From Nitrospira sp. (GTDB lineage: Bacteria; Nitrospirota; Nitrospiria; Nitrospirales; Nitrospiraceae): 42,208 nt of DNA. Positions 35,053-42,208 of this stretch are shown piece by piece. The notes beneath the pieces are model-generated. The model was not told the DNA's origin. It was given only the letters and a program-made list of their open reading frames with translations, and did no database searches. The position numbers and the translations under genes were made by a program. The stretch is taken from assembly GCA_024998685.1 (NCBI GenBank), contig JACOEH010000041.1:1-42208 (forward strand), written 5' to 3'. Positions within the stretch are counted from its first letter, which is position 1. Each line of letters begins with the position of its first letter.

Positions 35053-36267
35053 ATGGATGAATTGGATTCGTTCACCGCCTTTTGGGAATGGCTCACGCGC
35101 GACGTGGCGGTGGTCGGCGGGCTTCAGAGTCCTATGCTGAGCTGGCTCGGTGCTGCGGGTATCCTCACCCTTTGTCTTTGGCATAGCGCGGTACTCATCC
35201 GAGGTCTCTTACACATTCAACGGACCTTGTCGCGGTTCCAGTCGTCCGTCGAGCCCCTGGTCCTGGCACGGCGACAAATTTCCAAGGATTGGCTTGTCAT
35301 CCCGAGTTTGGCGAAAAGGCGGGCGCGTCTTGATGAGCCGGAAACGCGACGCGATCTTGATGATTTACAAGCGCTGGATCGTGCGGTACGGTCAGAGCAG
35401 TCTTTTGCCAGAGACTGGCTTTCATACCGCAAGACACTCGCGGTAGAGCAATCCGCCTGGTTTCTTGAGCCGACCGTCCACAGTCAGCGCTCCGCAAGCG
35501 ATTTTTTCTCATTCGAAGCGCTCTGCGCCGCCCATCTCAATGTCCGTTTTTACCGGCAGCTTCCCGCTTTCATGACGGGTATGGGTCTGATGTTTACCTT
35601 TCTTGCTATTTTAATCGGGCTCAGCAAGCTCCATGCGAACGGATCGGAGATCGACGGAATTCAAGGACTCATCAACGGGCTCTCAGGAAAGTTCGTCACA
35701 TCCATCGTCGGCTTGGCATGCGCCAATGCGTTCACTCTTCTCGAACATTCTCTCTGGTATCGGCTGGACAATCGGCACCGGGAGTGCGTTTCCCTCTTGG
35801 ACGAAATGTTTCCTCAGAAAGCCGCCGAGCAATCTCCCTCCGGTTCCTCATCGTCGAACGGACCTCCGACGACCATCGTCACTCCCGTCCAAACCGATGT
35901 CGCACACCAGCTTGTAGAGGTCGTGCAGCAGCGCCTGGGATCTACCGTCGCCGCTTTGAACTCCGCCGCACAGGCGCTCACGGCTTTGAATTCCAAACAT
36001 TCACCGACGAAGGTCGATGATTTGCCGGGGGCGATCGGCCAGGAGGTCCAGCGGGCGTTAAGGTCCCTGATGAATCCCTTGCTGGAAGCCATTCACGATC
36101 TCAACCGCTCCATTAAGGAGCAAGGCTCTCCGGTTCAGCTGTCTCAATCAGAGATCGAAACGATGCTTCATGAACTCAAGAGCAATACAGCTGCGGCAAC
36201 AGAACCTGTACGTCAGGCGAATAACGATCGTAATCCGGGAACGGCACGGAGGCCACGAAGGGAATGA
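35053..36267 (+). CDS. ZorA-like MotA/TolQ/ExbB-family motor subunit
   Basis: A 404-residue membrane protein. TM1 lies at about 30-52, then a 120-residue cytosolic loop, then TM2 (172-193, LPAFMTGMGLMFTFLAILIGLSKL) and TM3 (212-232, KFVTSIVGLACANAFTLLE). These match the stator ring subunit of the MotA/TolQ/ExbB group, with the LPxxxTGxGLxxTF signature of ZorA. A cytosolic tail of about 165 residues follows with predicted helices. The ZorB-like gene overlaps by 4 bp. No ZorC, ZorD or ZorE gene lies near. Known: ZorAB forms a proton-driven rotary motor in Zorya defence. Function here is inferred. Confidence 0.75.
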   Translation: MDELDSFTAFWEWLTRDVAVVGGLQSPMLSWLGAAGILTLCLWHSAVLIRGLLHIQRTLSRFQSSVEPLVLARRQISKDWLVIPSLAKRRARLDEPETRRDLDDLQALDRAVRSEQSFARDWLSYRKTLAVEQSAWFLEPTVHSQRSASDFFSFEALCAAHLNVRFYRQLPAFMTGMGLMFTFLAILIGLSKLHANGSEIDGIQGLINGLSGKFVTSIVGLACANAFTLLEHSLWYRLDNRHRECVSLLDEMFPQKAAEQSPSGSSSSNGPPTTIVTPVQTDVAHQLVEVVQQRLGSTVAALNSAAQALTALNSKHSPTKVDDLPGAIGQEVQRALRSLMNPLLEAIHDLNRSIKEQGSPVQLSQSEIETMLHELKSNTAAATEPVRQANNDRNPGTARRPRRE

Positions 36268-36887
36268 AGTCGATCTTTGCGCAGGACTCTCGTGACAGTT
36301 CTGCTGTGGTGACGAGCGGGGTTGCGGATCTTATGACCTCGCTCGCCGTCATCTTTATTCTCTTGCTCGTGGCCTATGTGACCCGCGTTCAAGATAAACA
36401 TGCTGATCCAGCCAGGGACCGTGTCATACCGACGGACATGGCGCCGAGCGTTGCCCCGCTACTGGAAGCCAAAAGGCCCAGCGTCCACACGATCACGGTG
36501 CCGGATGCGGCGATCACCTTTGAGTTCGGCAAGAGCAGGTTACTCCCTGCCGCCGAAACTTTCTTGTCCGAGGCCATGCCTCACTACGCATCGATCGCGT
36601 GCGGACCTACAGAGCAAGAAGTGGAGGCTTTTGTCATTGAGGGGTACACCGACGATTTGGGCGACGATATACGCAATCTGAAACTCAGTCAGGAACGCTC
36701 TTTTGCCGTACTGGCAAAAAGCCTTGAAGTGATTCGCGAGAAGCTTCCTTGGGCGTATGAATGCTTCTTGCGGAAAGCCACGGCGAACGGGCGCGGAGAA
36801 CAGAACCTCCTACGCAATGATGTCGGACAACCCGACCGCGATAAGAGCCGACGCGTCATTTTCAAGATCCACATGCGACCGGCATAG
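36264..36887 (+). CDS. ZorB-like MotB/OmpA-family motor subunit
   Basis: A 207-residue inner-membrane protein. The single membrane helix GVADLMTSLAVIFILLLVAYVT carries Asp22, the probable proton-binding residue of MotB/ZorB. Residues about 75-205 form an OmpA-like peptidoglycan-binding domain, with EGYTDDLGDDIRNLKLSQERS and DKSRRVIFKI providing the usual wall contacts. It overlaps the ZorA-like gene (ATGA) and would anchor the motor to the cell wall. A stand-alone ion-driven envelope motor is an alternative to phage defence. Confidence 0.78.
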   Translation: MKSIFAQDSRDSSAVVTSGVADLMTSLAVIFILLLVAYVTRVQDKHADPARDRVIPTDMAPSVAPLLEAKRPSVHTITVPDAAITFEFGKSRLLPAAETFLSEAMPHYASIACGPTEQEVEAFVIEGYTDDLGDDIRNLKLSQERSFAVLAKSLEVIREKLPWAYECFLRKATANGRGEQNLLRNDVGQPDRDKSRRVIFKIHMRPA

Positions 36888-36917
36888 CATGCCGAGCACG
36901 CACCATGTCGACGGTCG

Positions 36918-37739
36918 TCATTGGTAAAGGCTCGAGAAGCCCGTCCCATATACGCGGCGAGTCAATTCGATGAATTGCGCGATGGAAAGGATTTCCGCAC
37001 GGGTGGAGGGAGAGAGCGCGAGAGAATGCAATGCTGCCGCCACCACTTTCTGCTCGTACCCCTGATCTTTCAGCGAATTGACCAGTGTTTTACGGCGGTG
37101 GGCGAAGGCGGCTTTCACGAGCGCGGAAAATTTAGGCTCTTCTTCCCGGTCCAGCGCTCTCTGGTGCTTGGCCTTCAGCAGAACCACGGCAGAGTCGACT
37201 TCCGGTCTTGGCCTGAAACACTGCGCAGAGACTCGGAATACTTTCGTGATGTCCGCCGCATACTGCGCCAGGACTGAAAGCACGCCATAGTCGGAGCGAT
37301 CGGGTTTTGCAACCAATCGATCGACGACTTCATTTTGCAGCATGAGCACCATGCGGGGAAAACGGTCGCGCTGGTCGAGAAGCCGGAAAAGGAGAGGAGT
37401 GGACAAATAGTATGGAAGATTTGCGACGACGATGGTGCCGATCGGAAGGTGCTCGATCGGATAGGTCATCGCATCGTCGAGGACGAGTGTGAGATTCGAA
37501 GACCTGGGCGGTCGTTCAGTCAGATACGCATAGAGTCGTGGATCGATCTCGATTGCCGTCACGTGGCCGGCGGCATGACAAAGCGCCTCCGTGAGAATGC
37601 CGCGCCCTGGCCCAATTTCCAGAACGGTATCGGTCGGGGTCAGCTCAGCCGACGCGACGATTTTACGGATAATGTTGGGATCAACGAGAAAATTCTGTCC
37701 AAGACGTTTGATCGCTGCAGGGGGAAGAGGAGAATCCAC
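36918..37739 (-). CDS. rsmA: 16S rRNA (adenine(1518)-N6/adenine(1519)-N6)-dimethyltransferase
   Basis: A 273-residue enzyme (KsgA/RsmA) that dimethylates two adenines near the 3' end of 16S rRNA. IKRLGQNFLVDPNIIRKIV is the standard start; VLEIGPGRGILTEALC is the SAM-binding loop and VVANLPYYLSTPLL the catalytic NLPY motif. The C-terminal domain reads KAAFAHRRKTLVNSL. I chose the GTG at 37739, two bases after the upstream stop, since family members start about 12 residues before GQNF; an ATG at 37808 is also possible. Last gene of the larC operon. Confidence 0.95.
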   Translation of the reverse strand: MDSPLPPAAIKRLGQNFLVDPNIIRKIVASAELTPTDTVLEIGPGRGILTEALCHAAGHVTAIEIDPRLYAYLTERPPRSSNLTLVLDDAMTYPIEHLPIGTIVVANLPYYLSTPLLFRLLDQRDRFPRMVLMLQNEVVDRLVAKPDRSDYGVLSVLAQYAADITKVFRVSAQCFRPRPEVDSAVVLLKAKHQRALDREEEPKFSALVKAAFAHRRKTLVNSLKDQGYEQKVVAAALHSLALSPSTRAEILSIAQFIELTRRVYGTGFSSLYQ

Positions 37740-37741
37740 AC

Positions 37742-38047
37742 TCAACGCCCGGTTGGAGGAGTCTGGGATAGTCGCTTGGCGAGTATCATGAGCGGCGAGC
37801 GATAACATTCCACGAGATCCGTAAACTCTTCGACAAAGTCGTTGGTGAACGCCGGTCCCGGCTGGATACGAGCGAACGCTTGCCCTTCCAGAGATCCGAC
37901 GGTATTGGAGATAAGAGCCACCGTGCGCACTTTCCATTTTGCCAATCGTTCCGCCCCGGCGACGGTGTTCAAGTCTTGAAGCGTCTGTTTCTCAAGAGTC
38001 CCCAATTCGTCAATTTGCTGCCGGACCATGGCAAGGCCCTTCGACAT
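37742..38047 (-). CDS. conserved-looking small protein between pdxA and rsmA
   Basis: A 101-residue soluble helical protein starting two bases after the pdxA stop (TGATATG). Sequence MSKGLAMVRQQIDELGTLEKQTLQDLNTVAGAERLAKWKVRTVALISNTVG... has no signal or membrane segment. It may fold as a helical bundle. Its position within a coupled operon suggests a real gene, but I recognise no family. Its 3' end is two bases from the rsmA start. Confidence 0.65.
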   Translation of the reverse strand: MSKGLAMVRQQIDELGTLEKQTLQDLNTVAGAERLAKWKVRTVALISNTVGSLEGQAFARIQPGPAFTNDFVEEFTDLVECYRSPLMILAKRLSQTPPTGR

Positions 38048-38048
38048 A

Positions 38049-39131
38049 TCAGGCGACACGTCCGGCTCGTTTCGTCTTGGTTGGCGTTGCCGCCGTTCTA
38101 TTCCGAGCGATCCCGGCGGCCAGCTTGACGGCTGCAATCAGACTTCCGTGATCGGCGATGCCCTGTCCGACGATATCAAACGCTGTTCCATGATCCACTG
38201 AGGTGCGGATGATAGGCAAGCCCACGGTGAGATTGACGCATGTGCCGAAGGCGACAAGCTTCAGAGGAATGAGACCCTGATCATGGTAGAGGGCGACGAC
38301 ACCATCAAACGACCCTTTCGCGGCTTTCCCGAATAGGGTATCAGCCGGCAGAGGATCACTTGCCAGAATACCTTCTTGCCGGGAGGCACGGGCGGCTGGA
38401 AGAATCATTCGAGCTTCTTCATCGCCGAACAATCCATGCTCACCGGCATGGGGATTGAGGGCAGCCACTCCTATCCTGGGGCGTTTGATGCCGAACAGCG
38501 TCGTCAACGCCAATTGAGCCAGGCGAATCGCCTTTTCGATCTTTGCTTGGGTCAGCAGCAACGAGAGATCTCGGATCGCGACATGTGTCGTGACGAACAT
38601 GATGCGTAACGGCCCGCCCACGATCATCATGCCCGACTCGTGCGCGCGAGTGAGATCGGCCAACAACTCGGTATGGCCCGGGTACCGGCAGCCGGCCATA
38701 TTGATGGCTTCCTTATTGATGGGCGCCGTCACCACTCCGTCAATACAGCCGATCTGAGCCAGTTCGACGGCGTTCTTGATAAAGGCGACTGAAGCGGCAC
38801 CGGTCTCCGCCGCTGCGATACCAGGCTTGAACGTCCTCAGCGGTGTCTCCAACGGATCCAGTACGGCCACCGTTCCTCTCCGCGACGCCGTCGTTCCATG
38901 ACCGTGCACTCGAACGACGTCGAGTTTGAGCTTCAGTGCCTTGATCGTTCGCTCCATGACAGGCAGCGATCCGATCACGATCGATCGGCAAACATTGTGC
39001 AGGTGAGCCCCAGACAAGGCCTTGGCGATCACTTCCGGGCCGATACCGGCCGGGTCTCCCATCGTGATGCCCAGCAAGGGAAGCCGAGGGGATGAGGAAC
39101 GTGTGCGAGATGATCGTGACTCAGTTGACAT
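38049..39131 (-). CDS. pdxA: 4-hydroxythreonine-4-phosphate dehydrogenase
   Basis: A 360-residue enzyme of pyridoxal-phosphate synthesis (DXP-dependent route). ITMGDPAGIGPEVIAKAL is the N-terminal block. YPGHTELLADLT and the NPHAGEHGLFGDEE and YHDQGLIPLKL segments contain the metal-binding histidines, and VGLPIIRTSVDHGTAFDIVG is the C-terminal signature. NAD is the cofactor. It overlaps the upstream exchanger gene by 11 bp. Length is slightly longer than average because of an N-terminal tail of about 17 residues. Confidence 0.96.
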   Translation of the reverse strand: MSTESRSSRTRSSSPRLPLLGITMGDPAGIGPEVIAKALSGAHLHNVCRSIVIGSLPVMERTIKALKLKLDVVRVHGHGTTASRRGTVAVLDPLETPLRTFKPGIAAAETGAASVAFIKNAVELAQIGCIDGVVTAPINKEAINMAGCRYPGHTELLADLTRAHESGMMIVGGPLRIMFVTTHVAIRDLSLLLTQAKIEKAIRLAQLALTTLFGIKRPRIGVAALNPHAGEHGLFGDEEARMILPAARASRQEGILASDPLPADTLFGKAAKGSFDGVVALYHDQGLIPLKLVAFGTCVNLTVGLPIIRTSVDHGTAFDIVGQGIADHGSLIAAVKLAAGIARNRTAATPTKTKRAGRVA

Positions 39132-40122
39132 AGAGGTGCACGGTGTAGCCGATATAGAAAACAGCGCCGGCGGCGAGTAGCCACGGCCGCCACCGGCCTC
39201 CGATTAGAATCTGCAGGAGGCAAAGTCCCACCGCCTGCACGGCTAAGATCATGGTGGTCAATGCCGGTGGTGTGATCGACCATTCGGTTCCGATCAACCC
39301 CAGAGCGACCGGGAAAGTGCCTTGAAACACCATGGCTCCTGTGACATTGGCCACGGCGAGTCGGTCCTTCCTGCGATAGAGCCAGAGAAAGCTGTTGGAC
39401 ATCTCCGGTAGCTCGGTGGCGAGCGGTGCGATGAGCAGCGCCAAAATCAGCGGCGACATTGCGAACAAGCCGGCCATCGATTCTGCGGCCATGACAAACA
39501 AATGGGCGCCCAAAATCAACCCGCCTAAACCCAAGAGGGCTTGAAATCCGATCATCGCATACGACGGTGTGGCTGCGGTCTTGTCGAAAATCAGCGGTTC
39601 AAGTTCACCCCCTTCTTCATCACCAGCGGGTGTGAACTTGAGTTTCATGTAGTAAATATACAAACAGACCAATGTAACAGCCGCGATGAGATGAATCAGT
39701 CTGGAGGGTACGAAGACGCAACCCAAGGCGACAAAATATCCGATCATGAAAAATGTGAGGTCCGTCAGCACTTCACGATAGTTGAGATGAAATCGGGCGG
39801 TCCGCTTGCCGGCCCGGGCATAGAGCAGCAGGAGCACGGCCAGCATGGGCAACACCAGCGTGCTGAGCATGAACGGCGCGCCTAAGATGGCGCCCAAGCC
39901 GACCTCAACTTCCTCCCGGCTTTCGCCGAAGAAAATCGCAATGATCGGGATCGAGGTTTCAGGCAGGGTCGTGCCGATGGCGGCAAAGACGCTGCCGACG
40001 GCACCCTCGGAGATGCCCAGCCGCTTGCCCAGCCATTCAATGGCATTGGTAAAGAGCGCGCAACCACCGAGCGTGACCGCGACGGAGAGGAGAAAGAGGA
40101 GAACGTAGTACAGAACGGTCAC
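39121..40122 (-). CDS. CaCA-family sodium/calcium (or proton) exchanger
   Basis: A 333-residue membrane protein with about 10 membrane helices. Two alpha repeats, GSVFAAIGTTLPETSIPIIAI and ALLIAPLATELPEMSNSFLWLY, carry the acidic residues that bind calcium and antiported ions. Orientation is inverted between the repeats. The loop between them (GDEEGGELEP) is acidic. It lies between larC (4-bp overlap) and pdxA (11-bp overlap), an odd but tight combination. Ion specificity is inferred. Confidence 0.9.
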   Translation of the reverse strand: MTVLYYVLLFLLSVAVTLGGCALFTNAIEWLGKRLGISEGAVGSVFAAIGTTLPETSIPIIAIFFGESREEVEVGLGAILGAPFMLSTLVLPMLAVLLLLYARAGKRTARFHLNYREVLTDLTFFMIGYFVALGCVFVPSRLIHLIAAVTLVCLYIYYMKLKFTPAGDEEGGELEPLIFDKTAATPSYAMIGFQALLGLGGLILGAHLFVMAAESMAGLFAMSPLILALLIAPLATELPEMSNSFLWLYRRKDRLAVANVTGAMVFQGTFPVALGLIGTEWSITPPALTTMILAVQAVGLCLLQILIGGRWRPWLLAAGAVFYIGYTVHLYVN

Positions 40123-41357
40123 GCCCGGCCTCGCAGGTGACTCATTCTGTTCTTCCGGATCCCACGTCGATAGGCCAGCAAAGCTTCCTCCATAACAGTT
40201 TTGAGAGGACGACCAGTTCGTGTTGCGATGGCTTTACAGTCTTCATATTCCGGGGCTGCTTTTTCCCAGCCGGCGCCGACCTCGGCGACTTTCATGCGAA
40301 CGACTCCACCCTGAATCGTGACAGGGACGAATCGCCGGGAGAGGATCCGTCGGCGTACTTCGTGAAGGCGTACTCCGATCGTCGTCGTTTCCTGGAAGAG
40401 GACTTCGAGCACGGCATCCGTACGATCTTCAGCGGCCAGGCAGCTCAGCATGACTCCCGGTCGGCTTTTCTTCATGACGACGGGGGCCAGCACGACATCG
40501 ACGGCACCGACCTGAAAGAGCTGTTCCATGACGTGTTCGTAGGTCTGTGGATTGAGGTCGTCGAGATTCGTTTCGATCTGTATCACTCGTTCGGTCGGCT
40601 GCGCCTCCGACGCGGACTCTTCCTCCAGAAATACCCGCAACGCGTTGGGCCACTCGTCTGGATTACGGTCGCCGGCCCCATAGCCTACCGCCATGCTTTT
40701 CATGGCCGGCAGAGGGCAGAATTCCGACGCCAACGTCCGAAGCAGCGCAACCCCGGTGGGGGTGGCGAGCTCGCAGCGCGGACCGGCGGCGTAGATCGGG
40801 ATTCCCTTGGCCAGCACCGCCACGGCAGGGCCTGGAACCGGTAAGAGCCCGTGGGAAGTCTGAATGGAACCGGTTCCGACATTGATGGGGGACGATGTGA
40901 TACGGGTCGCGTTCAAAAGATGGCATCCCAGCACGCCTCCGACGACATCGATCAACGAATCCACAACCCCCACCTCATGAAAATGAACCTCCGTCACATC
41001 GACTCGATGGGCAAGACTTTCTGCTTCAGCCAGTCGATCGAAGACCGACCGGCTCCGTTCCTTGACCGGGCCGGGCAGCGTGCTGCCGGCAAGGATCTTG
41101 CGGATACGAGAGAGCGTCAACGGCCGTTGAAACCCCTGTTGAACGATCACGTCGACCTTTATCGCCGGGAGCGCGCCTCGATGCACCTCACGCTTCCGCA
41201 GTCGGTAACCGCTGAGCCGTAGGCGTTTGAGTCCGTCAATCAAATCCGTCCACGAAAGCCCGACGCTGACCAGTGCGCCCAGCATCATGTCTCCACTGAC
41301 GCCGGAGAAACAATCGAAGTGTAAATGCCGATCCACCGAGTTCCTCGCTCGCGACAC
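40119..41357 (-). CDS. larC: nickel-insertion protein for the nickel-pincer cofactor (LarC)
   Basis: A 412-residue CTP-dependent enzyme that inserts nickel into pyridinium-dithiocarboxylate mononucleotide, making the cofactor of lactate racemase-type enzymes. HLHFDCFSGVSGDMMLGAL is the family N-terminus; VHFHEVGVVDSLIDVVG supplies histidines. The later ETNLDDLNPQTYEHVMEQLFQVGAVDVVLAPVVMKKSRPG is the C-terminal cyclometallase region. A single frame encodes both halves; in Lactobacillus larC is split by programmed frameshift. LarA, LarB and LarE are not in the window. First gene of its operon. Confidence 0.94.
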   Translation of the reverse strand: MSRARNSVDRHLHFDCFSGVSGDMMLGALVSVGLSWTDLIDGLKRLRLSGYRLRKREVHRGALPAIKVDVIVQQGFQRPLTLSRIRKILAGSTLPGPVKERSRSVFDRLAEAESLAHRVDVTEVHFHEVGVVDSLIDVVGGVLGCHLLNATRITSSPINVGTGSIQTSHGLLPVPGPAVAVLAKGIPIYAAGPRCELATPTGVALLRTLASEFCPLPAMKSMAVGYGAGDRNPDEWPNALRVFLEEESASEAQPTERVIQIETNLDDLNPQTYEHVMEQLFQVGAVDVVLAPVVMKKSRPGVMLSCLAAEDRTDAVLEVLFQETTTIGVRLHEVRRRILSRRFVPVTIQGGVVRMKVAEVGAGWEKAAPEYEDCKAIATRTGRPLKTVMEEALLAYRRGIRKNRMSHLRGRA

Positions 41358-41427
41358 GTAAAATGACCGGACATCTTACCCAAACGTATTGCCGAACGGC
41401 AATCGTTGGTTCATTGTCGACGCTTCG

Positions 41428-41456
41428 TTGACAGCTCAGGGATGCTATGTTATCCC
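41428..41456 (+). promoter_or_regulatory. possible promoter
   Basis: TTGACA (41428-41433) with a 17-base spacer to TATCCC (41451-41456). The -35 is perfect but the -10 is weak. It would serve the exported protein gene at 41517. Confidence 0.35.
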
Positions 41457-41516
41457 CCTAACAATGCGGTTGAGTTCCACTGACCGTGCCTCGCGGCGAA
41501 TGCGCCACCCTTACCC

Positions 41517-42068
41517 ATGGAAGCTGGTTCGGTGTTTTCGTTGAACACTTCGAACAATCTCCATCATCCGAAACACCTGCTCGTGTTTCTCACTCTTTGC
41601 GGGTGCCTGAGCGCTTTGTCCCCGGCAGAAAGTCTTTCAAAGGCGAAACCTTCCCGCGTTCCCAGGCCCGAGCCCGAGCTCAAAATTGTCGCCCTCAACA
41701 TTGCGCCGACCCCGTATCTCCTGGGAGACGGGCCTCTTCAATTTTCCGTCACGGTACAGCTTCCGAAAGAAATGGATGGATCCGCGATTTTGGAGGTGAC
41801 ATCGCTGATTAGTTCGCCTTCGAAGACCTCGCTCCGATTTCTCACGCATCGGCAGCCTGTTCTCATCCCATCGGCGGGAAATGGAGAGCGGGAACGATCG
41901 AAGGTATCAGTCGAGCTTGCGTGGGATGGGCAGGATCACCGCAAGCAACTTGCCGTGGCGGGCACCTATTCGTATGAAGTGCGGACAAAGTTGTTGGCAA
42001 ACGGCGAAAAGGGGTTACGCACTGTGATGGTCGCTTGGCCGAAGCGAGGAACGTTGGAAGTGCGCTGA
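41517..42068 (+). CDS. exported protein of unknown function
   Basis: A 183-residue protein with a hydrophobic segment (HLLVFLTLCGCLSALSPAES) after a 19-residue polar start, consistent with a late-start signal peptide or membrane anchor. The mature part alternates in a beta-rich way (LGDGPLQFSVTVQL, GSAILEVTSLISSPS, VAGTYSYEVRTKLL), suggesting an immunoglobulin-like fold. The ending VMVAWPKRGTLEVR is unlike any motif I know. The start codon has no clear ribosome-binding site. Confidence 0.65.
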   Translation: MEAGSVFSLNTSNNLHHPKHLLVFLTLCGCLSALSPAESLSKAKPSRVPRPEPELKIVALNIAPTPYLLGDGPLQFSVTVQLPKEMDGSAILEVTSLISSPSKTSLRFLTHRQPVLIPSAGNGERERSKVSVELAWDGQDHRKQLAVAGTYSYEVRTKLLANGEKGLRTVMVAWPKRGTLEVR

Positions 42069-42161
42069 ACGAGACAAGAGTCATGGGGCGATGGTCACTT
42101 GGAAACGGGTTTCCTGAATAACGAATGACCGATGACCTATGATTTGGTACCCAGCCTCAGT

Positions 42162-42208
42162 AGTGTCCGGTTAAACCGCGAAGAGATTCAGTTGGTTGCT
42201 GTTGGTGC
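42162..42208. mobile_element. possible insertion-sequence end (runs off the window)
   Basis: tagtgtccggttaaaccgcg begins at about 42161. Words of this type (GTGTCCGGTTAAA) occur at the ends of some IS4-like and related elements. No transposase is visible, so this is recognition from memory only. Confidence 0.35.

Noticed and set aside
35053-36887. Flagellar MotA/MotB
   Set aside because: The partner layout is MotAB-like, but ZorA-type signatures and a single N-terminal helix plus long loop before TM2 fit ZorAB better, and no flagellar genes are present.
41428-41456. Second copy of the strong DsrE-type promoter
   Set aside because: The -35 is consensus but the -10 (TATCCC) is poor, so it is listed only as a weak candidate.

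Overview
The window looks like chromosomal DNA of a Nitrospirota bacterium, most likely Nitrospira-like. This is inferred from gene content, moderately high GC and the character of the encoded proteins; no rRNA or marker search was possible. The anchors are housekeeping genes: the five F1 ATP synthase genes (atpH-A-G-D-C), an RluD-type pseudouridine synthase, a larC/CaCA-exchanger/pdxA/ksgA operon, anmK, a CpoB-like TPR protein, mscL and a zinc/manganese ABC transporter. No tRNA, rRNA or CRISPR array was seen.

Layout. 1-54 resembles the end of an insertion sequence. 150-2771 holds envelope genes: a DUF481 outer-membrane protein, mscL and an OmpA-type lipoprotein. 2912-5277 is a divergon: a CGNR zinc-finger regulator (+) faces a three-gene minus-strand operon (DsrE-like, PPOX-type flavoprotein, NTF2-like) across a good promoter overlapped by a palindrome. 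5323-8672 is a compact minus-strand defence operon: cytosine-5 DNA methyltransferase, DUF262 (ParB/GmrS-like) protein, MAE_28990-type HEPN protein and a Vsr endonuclease, with no conventional restriction enzyme. It abuts the F1 operon (8983-14124), whose spacers carry palindromic repeats. 14381-19943 is a mixed set: a DUF3365 haem protein with a small tandem duplication behind it, a TPR protein, the RluD-type enzyme, small hypothetical proteins, a GNAT enzyme and an outer-membrane protein.

20097-28192 contains a metal ABC transporter in two pieces. The permease (20097-20927) is separated from the ATPase and binding protein (26412-28192) by about 5.5 kb of accessory genes: DoxX, an ABM monooxygenase, a GlxA-type regulator with paired perfect inverted repeats, a cysteine-motif remnant, a 30-residue membrane peptide, a kinase/HAD pair and a lipoprotein pair. 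28332-33159 holds anmK, a DUF2726 gene, a hicB with a damaged hicA, a frameshifted lipoprotein gene, a cpoB-like gene and a beta-helix protein. 33190-36887 holds a GGDEF response regulator, a lipoprotein and a ZorA/ZorB-like (MotA/MotB-like) pair standing alone. 36918-41357 is a tightly coupled minus-strand operon, larC to ksgA. The last 50 bp look like another insertion-sequence end.

The two systems most worth pursuing are the Dcm-DUF262-HEPN-Vsr operon and the orphan ZorAB-like motor. All family calls come from reading motifs by eye. Starts were moved from the longest frame where a Shine-Dalgarno sequence, signal peptide or neighbouring stop codon argued for it.
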